A stretch of 64,000 nucleotides of DNA from Xanthomarina sp. F1114. Its GTDB lineage: Bacteria > Bacteroidota > Bacteroidia > Flavobacteriales > Flavobacteriaceae. Made by a program: the position numbers and the translations under genes. The stretch's first letter is position 1, and every line of letters starts with the position of its first letter. The notes under the pieces were generated by a model that was given only the letters and a program-made list of their open reading frames with translations, was not told where the DNA came from and searched no databases. Location: assembly GCF_026410255.1 (NCBI RefSeq), contig NZ_JAPMLL010000007.1, positions 122,508 to 186,507 on the forward strand, written 5' to 3'. Below, piece by piece: positions 18,326-25,916 of this stretch.

Positions 18326-19411
18326 ATGAAGTTAAAACATAACCGGGTTGTAGATACTGAAGTCTCATTTAAAGAGCTTCAAAATCAAAATAAAGAATTA
18401 ATAAATTTTCTAATTGAAAATGATTTTAAGCTACCTAAGGAACCTCCAGTTGAAATCCATCCTTATGTAAAAATGTTCAAACTTCAACTTTATGATAAAT
18501 ACATTATTGGCACTTTTCCACCAATTAGCTATTTACACTACAATGATGTATTTGTGAAACATAAAATAGATAAATTATCCAATCCAGATAATAGCAAGAT
18601 ATCACCACCAAAAGTTCCTTTTTATCATGGAAACCGAAATATGATGTGGGATATACTTTTGCAAGAAGATGAGTTGAAAAAAATATTTGGTAATCAATCT
18701 CCATTTGAAGCAAAACAGAGCTTATGTAAATATCTTAATACAAATGAAATTAATTATGCCGATATAATATATTCAACTAGACGTACAGAGTATTCTCATA
18801 AGGACTCTTGTTTAGATGAGGTTGTTATCAATTTAGATTTATTGAAACACATTTTTAGTAACAGCAATTTGAATAGGATCTTATTTAATACATCATCCAC
18901 TTTTGGCGGTAACAATCTATTTGCAACAAGTAACAGTAAATATTCAGTTGCTGATAAGATAAATACATTTAAGGGAAATTTATCTGCATTTAATTTATTT
19001 TTCAGAAGTCTTCAAGAGTTAAACTGCAAAATTGAGTTCGATCTAAACTTCAGTTTTGATAGTAAAAATAAAGAATGGGTTCCTGTAGAAAGAAGGAATA
19101 TTAAATTATTAAATGATCGACTTTCACATAAAATTATTTTCAAAGTTCGTTTAACACTTCCCGCAATAAATAACCTATCGATGAAAGCCAAGGAGTCATC
19201 AAAGGAGTTTTTTGTTATTACTCCCTTTAGTCCAGCTGCTGTTGAAAGAGGAAAGCTTAAGAAGAATCCAATTGTAAAAAAATGGCTCACTGAAGAGGGA
19301 AATAAAAACTTAGAACCTAAAGACTTGTTAAAAAAGATTTACAGTGCATTCATTAAGTTTGATGTCAAAGGCATTAATTTTCTATACAATTTGAATGAAA
19401 GCAAAAAATAA
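18326..19411 (+). CDS. Uracil-DNA-glycosylase-superfamily-like protein
   Basis: A 361-residue protein with two segments that resemble the active-site motifs of the uracil-DNA glycosylase fold. The first is YIIGTFPPIS near 54-63, followed some 35 residues on by PFYHGNRNMMWDIL, like the GSFPP...FYGHPRNRFW block of the mismatch/deoxyinosine glycosylase branch. The second is the late FFVITPFSPAAVERG near 294-308, in the place of the usual LPSxSP loop. It therefore probably flips and excises a base, or senses modified DNA. Glycosylases that act on modified phage DNA are known defence enzymes (Brig1), and the neighbouring genes fit such a role. The assignment rests on motif resemblance, not on a search. 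Confidence 0.55.
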   Translation: MKLKHNRVVDTEVSFKELQNQNKELINFLIENDFKLPKEPPVEIHPYVKMFKLQLYDKYIIGTFPPISYLHYNDVFVKHKIDKLSNPDNSKISPPKVPFYHGNRNMMWDILLQEDELKKIFGNQSPFEAKQSLCKYLNTNEINYADIIYSTRRTEYSHKDSCLDEVVINLDLLKHIFSNSNLNRILFNTSSTFGGNNLFATSNSKYSVADKINTFKGNLSAFNLFFRSLQELNCKIEFDLNFSFDSKNKEWVPVERRNIKLLNDRLSHKIIFKVRLTLPAINNLSMKAKESSKEFFVITPFSPAAVERGKLKKNPIVKKWLTEEGNKNLEPKDLLKKIYSAFIKFDVKGINFLYNLNESKK

Positions 19412-19790
19412 AAAAGATTGCAAAGTTAGCTGGCTTCCTTCATCCCACGCTCATCATACTATAAAGTTCAAGCCCTACGGGTTTTGAAAAAAATCTTGCC
19501 CCTTTGGTCAGGCGCAAATTTCAAAACCCTTTCCATTAGCAATATTTTTTCCAAAAAACTTGACAGTATGTCAACGCCATCAAAGAAACGGCTTTCTTTT
19601 TTCTCTTTTTCTTTGTAAAAAAAATATTCATTTTTTTATTTCTGATGCAAAAGGAAGCAATCTAAAGCAACAAAATCCATATCTAACGAATAGCATAAAA
19701 GTTGCCATATATTTCAACGGAAGGTACAACTTCGTGTCAAGTCCGTACCAAGTCCGAAGAAAAATAAGTTTCATTTAAATCATTTATGTT
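19412..19790. other. Non-coding right margin of the defence island
   Basis: No supported gene. The main structure is a perfect 11-bp inverted repeat, GGGTTTTGAAA (19479-19489) with TTTCAAAACCC (19519-19529), around a 29-base loop that itself pairs TTGC with GCAA. A short frame at 19560-19778 is low-complexity and lacks a family. The composition resembles the GC-richer parts of 16056-17195, so both may be remnants of one mobile element. Confidence 0.45.
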
Positions 19791-20432
19791 ATGGGAAAAA
19801 TTGCTCAAGGTATTTTAGGAGGGCTTTCAGGTAAAGTTGGAAACATTATCGGTGGAAGCTGGAAAGGAATTGATTACATAAGAATTAAACCTTCAAGTGT
19901 AGCCAATCCAAGAACTGTAGGTCAGGTAAACCAAAGAAATAAGTTTACAATGACTTTAGAATTTATTCAGGCTGTTAAACCTTTTATCCAAAAAGGATAT
20001 AAGCTTTTAGCTGTAAAAAAGACTGCATTTAATGCCGCTATGTCTTATGTGTTAAATAATGCGATTACAGGGATCGAACCTAACTTTGAGGTTGATTTTC
20101 CTAACGCATTAGTCAGTAGAGGAGGTTTATCGACTGCTTTAAACCCTACTACTGATCTTGCTAATCCAGGAGAAGTGACTTTTAACTGGGATGATAACTC
20201 TGCTGAAGGAAATGCAAACACTACTGATAAATCAATGTTATTGGTTTACAATCCATCAAAGAAAGAATCTATTTCTTTAACCGATGGTGCTGATAGAACA
20301 GTTGGGACTCAAATTGTTGCTATCCCAACAACCTACGCAGGAGATACAGTAGAGCTTTTTATGGCTTTTATCACTGCTGATGGTAATCAAGTATCAAACA
20401 GTACTTATTTAGGCTCTGGAATAGCTAATTAA
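19791..20432 (+). CDS. DUF6266 family protein
   Basis: A 213-residue protein of the Bacteroidetes family DUF6266. The signature N-terminus is plain: GILGGLSGKVGNIIGGSWKG then IRIKPSSVANPRTVGQVNQRNKF. The family is of unknown function. The N-terminal glycine-rich part resembles a virion or secreted-fibre style start, and the C-terminal half (about 120-213) looks like an immunoglobulin-like beta sandwich (PGEVTFNW, SMLLVYNPSKKE, DTVELFMAFITADG). No classical signal peptide is seen. It has its own terminator and may be a single-gene unit at the edge of the island. Confidence 0.85.
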   Translation: MGKIAQGILGGLSGKVGNIIGGSWKGIDYIRIKPSSVANPRTVGQVNQRNKFTMTLEFIQAVKPFIQKGYKLLAVKKTAFNAAMSYVLNNAITGIEPNFEVDFPNALVSRGGLSTALNPTTDLANPGEVTFNWDDNSAEGNANTTDKSMLLVYNPSKKESISLTDGADRTVGTQIVAIPTTYAGDTVELFMAFITADGNQVSNSTYLGSGIAN

Positions 20433-20452
20433 TGCTTGGTGTTTTTGATTGA

Positions 20453-20480
20453 AAACCACTCTTAACGAGTGGTTTTTTTT
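20453..20480 (+). terminator. Strong intrinsic terminator after the DUF6266 gene
   Basis: AACCACTC (20454-20461) pairs with GAGTGGTT (20467-20474) around a 5-base loop, followed by T residues to 20480. It starts 21 bases after the stop codon. Confidence 0.85.
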
Positions 20481-20484
20481 ATAC

Positions 20485-20755
20485 TATATTTGTAGTTCAA
20501 TTTATTTTTCATTGTCTTTAATTGATGCTTTTCAAGCATTATTTGTATCCTATTTGTTGCCTAATGTTTATCAACTCAACAATAGCGGTATTAGGAAGAT
20601 ATTGTATCGGAAAATAGGAGGTTCTAAATTTGTAGATTTCGCAGAATTGTACACTAGAAGTACAATTTTGTTGATAAACATCAAAACTTTGGATGACACA
20701 AATTGATAATTATAAAAATATCCTACAAAACCTATTGAGTTTTTGTAGGATATTA
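20485..20755 (+). ncRNA. Candidate structured ncRNA or miniature element
   Basis: The gap 20433-21120 has no supported gene but is highly structured. A TATATTTG box (20485-20492) resembling the Bacteroidetes -7 element TAnnTTTG comes first. Then come an ATGCTT/AAGCAT hairpin (20525-20539), a perfect 10-bp long-range pair GTTTATCAAC (20566-20575) with GTTGATAAAC (20670-20679) that encloses AATTGTAC/GTACAATT (20645-20667), and last a perfect 13-bp hairpin (20718-20753). This would suit a small RNA of about 250 bases. The enclosed 114 bp could instead be a miniature inverted-repeat element. No -33 element was found. Confidence 0.35.
20718..20753 (-). terminator. 13-bp hairpin, likely terminator
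   Basis: ATATCCTACAAAA (20718-20730) pairs perfectly with TTTTGTAGGATAT (20741-20753). On the minus strand it is followed by a T-rich tract, so it can end transcription coming from the BspA-like gene 370 bases away. It may also end a plus-strand small RNA. Confidence 0.5.
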
Positions 20756-21120
20756 TTCAGAATGTATGGCTAATAATTCTGGTTATACCTTTATTAATCT
20801 TCCTGGTGTACTATTTCCATTAGAACTGTTTTTTTTTACTTAAAATAGTTCAAGCCTTTTTTAGTTTACTCATTGTATTCGTTTCTTGTTTTAGCAATAA
20901 AATCAGCCAAAGGGGGCAATATCAAGTCACTTTTTACATAGGTTATTAGTGACTATTTTAGTGTCCATCTTTAGCTCATTTTTTATGCCTGTTTCAATCA
21001 TATAATAATATTTAAAAGTCTGAAAAGTCTGTTTTTATAACTAAACTCTCATGTTTTCGGCACAAGGTACATAACGATATACTTTTAATCCATAGATGTG
21101 TCATTCATTTTAAGCTTGTA

Positions 21121-22419
21121 TTAAAAGCAGGTACCCCATGTTGGTTTATTACCATCCGTTAGTGCACTTCCGAAAGCAAAATTAATAGGTTCTGTAGGAA
21201 TATTTATAACACACCAGCTGGTTAGGTTTTGGTTAAAGTTGGTTGCATTGGAAAACATATAATCCATATTGGTGACACCACTTACAATCCAGTTACTAAT
21301 ATTTCCGTTGAAAAGGGAAGCACCATTGAACATGTGTTTCATGTTTGTTACATTACTAACATTCCATGCGTTGAGATTTTGATTAAAGGAAGTGGCTCGG
21401 ATAAACATCCCTTCCATATTTGTTACTTGACTCACATTCCAATTACCAATATTGCTGTTAAAGTTGTGGGTGTCACGAAACATAGATTCCATATTTGTAA
21501 CGCTGCCCACATTCCAATTGCTTATATTTACGTTAAAAGCGTATGCTGCCAGAAACATTCTATGCATATCAGTTACGTTGCTCACGTCCCAGTTGCTTAT
21601 ATCGCTGTTAAAGGTTATGCTACTCAAAAACATCCTACTCATATCCGTTACGTTGCTCACATCCCAACTGTTAAGGTCTCCGTTAAACACGTCAGTTAGC
21701 GCGAACATAAAGCTCATATCCATCACGCTGCTTACATCCCAGTTACTTATGTTTCCGTTAAAAAGACTTGCATTCCGGAACATATAGCTCATATTTGTTA
21801 CACGGCTCACATCCCAATGGTTTAAGTCTTGGTTAAAGCTAGAAGCTTTATAAAACATCCGGTTCATAGTTGTTACAGCGCTTACATCCCAATGACTAAT
21901 GTCTCCGTTAAAATTGGTTTGGTCCAAAAATAATTCAGACATATCTGTAATACCTGTTGTACAGGTGGTTTCGGCATTTTCAGGTGTAATTTGGTCGGCC
22001 GTACGTTTGGTGTAAGTAATACCATTTACAACACCGGCATCTCCCACAGCAGCCTCTGGCGCTAGTATGGTTACGCCGTTTTCTGCTAGATAAAACAGGT
22101 CTCTTTCAAAGACTGCTGTTATGGTTTTAGACGTATTTACAGTGAGTTGCATCGGGTTGTTGGTACTCGTTACATCGCCTTGCCATTCTTTAAATTCCCA
22201 GCCGGTGGCAGGTGTGGCTGTTATATCTATTTGTTGATCTTTATCAAAGTTTCCACTTTGTGGAGAAACCGTTCCGCCCTCACTTGGGGAGGCATTTATA
22301 GCTACCTGATAGGTTATTTTTGCAGGAGTAACGTCATCGTCATTGCTACAACTGCAGAAAGCAGCGGCAATACATAATAAGATTACTAATGGTTTGAAGT
22401 TTATTTGTAAATTTTTCAT
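21121..22419 (-). CDS. BspA-like DUF285 repeat surface lipoprotein
   Basis: A 432-residue surface lipoprotein. The N-terminus is a lipoprotein signal ending CSCSNDDD, with the lipid-bearing Cys near residue 23. Residues about 38-105 form a beta-rich bacterial repeat domain of the InlB_B type (EGGTVSPQSGNFDKDQQIDI, WEFKEW). From about 163 onward there are ten tandem 25-residue units of the pattern FN-x-(D/N)-I-S-x-W-(D/N)-VS-x-VT-x-M-x-x-MF, the BspA/DUF285 repeat, the last degenerate. Such repeats mediate adhesion to surfaces or other cells. At DNA level the units are 75 bp apart and could recombine. The gene is alone on its strand. Confidence 0.9.
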   Translation of the reverse strand: MKNLQINFKPLVILLCIAAAFCSCSNDDDVTPAKITYQVAINASPSEGGTVSPQSGNFDKDQQIDITATPATGWEFKEWQGDVTSTNNPMQLTVNTSKTITAVFERDLFYLAENGVTILAPEAAVGDAGVVNGITYTKRTADQITPENAETTCTTGITDMSELFLDQTNFNGDISHWDVSAVTTMNRMFYKASSFNQDLNHWDVSRVTNMSYMFRNASLFNGNISNWDVSSVMDMSFMFALTDVFNGDLNSWDVSNVTDMSRMFLSSITFNSDISNWDVSNVTDMHRMFLAAYAFNVNISNWNVGSVTNMESMFRDTHNFNSNIGNWNVSQVTNMEGMFIRATSFNQNLNAWNVSNVTNMKHMFNGASLFNGNISNWIVSGVTNMDYMFSNATNFNQNLTSWCVINIPTEPINFAFGSALTDGNKPTWGTCF

Positions 22420-22766
22420 GTTTATTTTTTTATTAATTAATAATAGCTAATCTAAATTTTTGAGATACTAAGCTGTAGTTGATGTTTTTGTTTTCAAATT
22501 TTAAGTGTGATATTTAGTTAAAAATAGTGTTATAATTAATTTGTGTTAAAAAATGAAAAAGGTAAACATGTACTAATGAAAAAATAAAAGTCTAAAAAAT
22601 GAGAGCATGAAAAAGGGTTCGTGGGTTCGTGATAAAATAAGATTAGAATTATTATAATTTGTTGGTGACTATTGTTGTTTTTATCAATAAAAAATCCGTC
22701 ATACTAAAAAACATGACGGATTCAATTAAATTCCAACTTTGTAAAAAAGCAAGCTATATTTTTGGC
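22420..22766. other. Gap between BspA-like gene and M24 peptidase
   Basis: Very AT-rich, with no gene seen. It holds the upstream region of the BspA-like gene and, at 22693-22722, the terminator of the peptidase gene. No clear promoter motif was found. Confidence 0.6.
22686..22722 (-). terminator. Intrinsic terminator of the M24 peptidase gene
   Basis: AATCCGTCAT (22693-22702) pairs perfectly with ATGACGGATT (22713-22722). Read on the minus strand, the stem runs into six T residues. It lies 45 bases beyond the peptidase stop codon. Confidence 0.85.
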
Positions 22767-23975
22767 TTAGACTCCAAATGGATTTTCAATACTATGTGCT
22801 GGTTCTGTAAACCATTTTGGACCATTTTCTGTCATATAAATATGATCTTCTAAACGGATTCCGAATTCATTAGGGACCACAATCATGGGTTCAATGCTAA
22901 AAGCCATTCCGGCTTGCAACTTTATGTCGTTTCCTCTTAGAATAAATGGATGCTCATGTATTTCAAGTCCAATGCCATGACCAGTTCTATGTGGTAATCC
23001 TGGTAAATCATAATCTGGTCCTAAGCCATCTTTTTCTAATTGTACTCGTACTTGATCATCTATATGTCCACACGGTTTTCCTAGTTGTGCAGCTTCAAAA
23101 GCAGCCAATTGCGCAGCTTTTTCATTAGCCCAAATTTTCTTTTCCTTATCTGTGGCGTCTCCATAAATATAAGTTCTGGTAATATCCGATAGATACCCAT
23201 TGTATCTGGCACCAGTATCTACTAAAACAATATCATTTTCTTTTAATGGATTTGGCGACTTGACTCCATGAGGAAAACTAGAATCTCGACCAAATAACAC
23301 AATACAAAAGTACGAACCACTAGCTATTCCTAGTTTTTGATGCGCTTTATGAATAAAGTTTTCAACTTCACTGGTGGTAATGCCTGGTTTTAAAATTCGT
23401 GCAACAGCTTGATGTACTTGCATGGTTAAGTCCATCGGGTATTGGATATGTGCAATTTCGGCTTCACTTTTAAGCATTCTGATGTCTCTAATTAATTCTT
23501 CAGCACTGCTAATTTTAAACTTTTTATGTTCCTGAAAGCGTGAAACCATTGTAAATGCTGTAGTATCATCAATAGCTAGTCTTGTACCTTCAGCTACAGC
23601 TTCTGCTATTTTCTGTACAGGAGATTCATGTTCTGCCCATGGAATAAGCTCTCCCTTTATTCCTATAAAATCATTGAAAGTTCCTATTTCAAATTCAGGA
23701 ACCACATATTTAAGACTTCCATCTGCAAAAAGAATTGCGCCAACTAAACGTTCAGATGGATTCCATTTTGTATTTGTAAAATAGTATAAATTAGTGCCAG
23801 CATTAATATATAAGGCATCCAATCCTTTTGTTTTTAAAGCTGTACATGCTTTATCAAGTCTGTTTTGGAATTCTTTTTCACTAATAGGAGCTGGTTTTGT
23901 TGTTGGCTCACTTAATTTTGAAAGTTCTTCTTCGGGTGTACTACCACCAATTCCGTATGATCTGTTGCTATTCAT
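22767..23975 (-). CDS. M24 family aminopeptidase P-like Xaa-Pro peptidase
   Basis: A 402-residue cytoplasmic metallopeptidase that releases N-terminal residues linked to proline. It has the creatinase-type N-terminal domain (about 30-165) and the pita-bread catalytic domain. All five metal ligands are in place: D253 and D264 (LVDTGARYNGYLSDITRT), H333 (TGHGIGLEIHEHP), E362 (SIEP) and E376 (RLEDH). There is no signal peptide; the first 30 residues are polar and proline-rich. It stands alone with its own terminator. Length is normal for the family. Confidence 0.9.
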   Translation of the reverse strand: MNSNRSYGIGGSTPEEELSKLSEPTTKPAPISEKEFQNRLDKACTALKTKGLDALYINAGTNLYYFTNTKWNPSERLVGAILFADGSLKYVVPEFEIGTFNDFIGIKGELIPWAEHESPVQKIAEAVAEGTRLAIDDTTAFTMVSRFQEHKKFKISSAEELIRDIRMLKSEAEIAHIQYPMDLTMQVHQAVARILKPGITTSEVENFIHKAHQKLGIASGSYFCIVLFGRDSSFPHGVKSPNPLKENDIVLVDTGARYNGYLSDITRTYIYGDATDKEKKIWANEKAAQLAAFEAAQLGKPCGHIDDQVRVQLEKDGLGPDYDLPGLPHRTGHGIGLEIHEHPFILRGNDIKLQAGMAFSIEPMIVVPNEFGIRLEDHIYMTENGPKWFTEPAHSIENPFGV

Positions 23976-24131
23976 AATATGTAAGTTTTTTAATTAATGC
24001 AATCACGTTTAGTATTAAGAGATTCTACCCGTTTTTATTTTGTATAAACAACTAAATAGAATAGAAAATCTTTTAGACTTAATACAAGTAAAATGGCAAG
24101 TTCTTAAATTTTAGATTAAACACAATTGCAT

Positions 24132-25085
24132 TTAACGTTTCATTTCCGTTTTTAAAATTTGATCAACCGCTAGTCTATATTTTATCGGATTTGTTGCCTT
24201 TTTTATAGCTTTATATGTTTTATGTGGGTTTGATGTTGCTTGAGAAAAATACTCCCAAAACCCTAACATTTTCATTTTTATAGGAGTTGGTCCAGATAAA
24301 TATTCATCGTATTGTTGATAAATACTATCATGAAATTCCGAAAAAATCTCCCATCGGTTTTCAGGATATTCTGTGCTGTTATTTTTAATCATATTGGGTA
24401 AAAATGGATCAGCAATCAGCCCTCGTCCAATCATAAAATGATCAATATCAGGAAATCGTTTTTCAATCTCTTTAAATGCAGAAACACTGGTTATATCCCC
24501 GTTATAGTATAATTTATGCTTGGTACTGCCTATACATTTTTCAAAAGCATCTAAATCTACAGGACCTTTATAAAGTTGTTTACCTATTCTAGCGTGAATT
24601 GCAATACTTTTAAGTGGATATTGATCTAAGATAGGAAAGGTCTCTAAAATTTCTTCAGCATTTTCATATCCCATTCTCATTTTCATAGAAACCAAAATAT
24701 CAGTTTCAGTATGAGCTTTATCTAAGACCTCGTTAATTCTAATCGGATTGCAAATTAACCCAGATCCCATACCAGATTTAGTAACCATAGGATAAGGGCA
24801 ACCTAAATTCCAATTTAATTCTTTATAACCTAAACTTTGTACATATTTAGCAACATATAAAAACTCATCGGGATCGTTAGTAATAACTTGAGGAATCACC
24901 TCTAAAGTTGTGTTGTTTTCTGGAAGTAAGTCGTTCTGATAAGATTGCTTAATTTTCAATTTTCCATTGAGCCGAATATATGGGGCGTAAAAAGTGTCTA
25001 TGCCACCAAAGTAATGATGGAAGGCATTGCGAAATCTGAAATCTGTAAACCCTTGTAAAGGTGATGAAAGTAATGTGAGAGCCAT
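24132..25085 (-). CDS. tRNA-dihydrouridine synthase
   Basis: A 317-residue FMN-dependent enzyme that reduces uridine to dihydrouridine in tRNA. The TIM-barrel signature is clear: SSPLQGFTDFRFRNAF at 7-22, the catalytic-Cys motif NWNLGCPYPMVTKSGMG with C96, KMRMGYENA, IAIHARIG, YYNGDI and the phosphate-binding MIGRGLIADPFL. The smaller C-terminal helical domain is shorter than in DusA or DusB, so it is closest in build to DusC, but the subtype and the tRNA position are uncertain. It is a single gene with a divergent neighbour. Confidence 0.9.
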   Translation of the reverse strand: MALTLLSSPLQGFTDFRFRNAFHHYFGGIDTFYAPYIRLNGKLKIKQSYQNDLLPENNTTLEVIPQVITNDPDEFLYVAKYVQSLGYKELNWNLGCPYPMVTKSGMGSGLICNPIRINEVLDKAHTETDILVSMKMRMGYENAEEILETFPILDQYPLKSIAIHARIGKQLYKGPVDLDAFEKCIGSTKHKLYYNGDITSVSAFKEIEKRFPDIDHFMIGRGLIADPFLPNMIKNNSTEYPENRWEIFSEFHDSIYQQYDEYLSGPTPIKMKMLGFWEYFSQATSNPHKTYKAIKKATNPIKYRLAVDQILKTEMKR

Positions 25086-25356
25086 CTTATTGTTTAGGTG
25101 CGCAAAGATAGGATTTTTGCCTTTTATATTTGTTTAAAAATATTCAGTCGTATTTGAAAAATGATATCAATGAAATTATATTATAAGGTTTCTTTGTCTC
25201 AGTTTCTAGTAATTAAACCGAAGTCTTTAATTTATAGATTATTTTAGGAAATATACCATCTAAAAATGTAGTTTAACGAAACTCTTGAAAGCTAGATAAT
25301 ACAGGTTTTAGAACCTAAACTTCTGTTAAACAAAAACAATAGTTCTTGTATTTTTA

Positions 25357-25364
25357 TATATTTG
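25357..25364 (+). promoter_or_regulatory. Possible -7 promoter element of the metal-export cluster
   Basis: TATATTTG fits the Bacteroidetes -7 consensus TAnnTTTG and ends 9 bases before the first ATG of the cluster (25374). No TTTG at the expected -33 distance was found, so the call is weak. Confidence 0.35.
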
Positions 25365-25373
25365 TAAATAGAT

Positions 25374-25787
25374 ATGAAGCAGTTTTTCCATAAAATAGGG
25401 TCTTTATTGATGGCTTTTGTAGTGTTATTCTCTACAATGTCGTTTACTTTAAATATGCACTATTGTGGAGATACTTTAGTAGAAACTGCCATTTTCCACA
25501 AAGCAAAAGGTTGTGGTATGGAAATGGAAAAACCCTCTACCGAAGCATGTTCTATTACTAAGAAAAACTGTTGTGATGATAAACAATTGGCCATTGAAGG
25601 TCAAAATGAGTTACAACTTCAAGTTGATAAAGTAACGTTTCAACAACAGGTATTTATTGCTTCATTTATTTATTCTTATATCAACCTTTTTGAAGGTTTA
25701 GATAAAAATGCATCTTCTTTTGAAGCATACAAACCACCACTCGTCGTCAAGGACATCTTCAAGATAGACGAGACCTATTTAATTTGA
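25374..25787 (+). CDS. HYC_CC_PP family secreted protein of metal-efflux loci
   Basis: A 137-residue exported protein. The first 27 residues form a signal peptide or anchor (LLMAFVVLFSTMSFTL). It carries the three landmarks that give the family its name: H29-Y-C31 (MHYCGD), C66-C67 (NCCDD) and P121-P122 (YKPPL). Further Cys, Met and His residues (GCGMEMEK, EACS) suggest soft-metal binding. Genes of this family commonly precede CusA-type pumps in Flavobacteria, as here, 129 bases before cusA. A role as periplasmic metal sensor or chaperone is inferred. Confidence 0.85.
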   Translation: MKQFFHKIGSLLMAFVVLFSTMSFTLNMHYCGDTLVETAIFHKAKGCGMEMEKPSTEACSITKKNCCDDKQLAIEGQNELQLQVDKVTFQQQVFIASFIYSYINLFEGLDKNASSFEAYKPPLVVKDIFKIDETYLI

Positions 25788-25916
25788 TTTTTAGTAGTTG
25801 GTTATAATACAAATTGTTTTGTGTTAGGACCTTTTTGTGTTTTGATGAAACTTTAAAATTTGTTTCTCAACACAAGGTATTTGATACTTTGTACTCACTA
25901 CTAAAATCTTATTTCA

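Noticed and set aside
19560..19778. Open frame of 72 codons
   Set aside because: Lys/Phe/Ile-rich low-complexity product without a family, in a region of repeat-like non-coding DNA.
20449..20706. Open frame of 85 codons with a TTG start
   Set aside because: It starts inside the DUF6266 terminator and covers the exact inverted repeats of the candidate RNA; no family resemblance.
21229..21787. Long open frames antisense to the BspA-like gene
   Set aside because: They mirror the 75-bp tandem repeats in the coding strand and yield periodic nonsense such as HICYVTHIP units.
25086..25373. Possible regulatory RNA between the Dus gene and the metal cluster
   Set aside because: AT-rich with no paired arms of note; only a promoter-like TATATTTG was seen.
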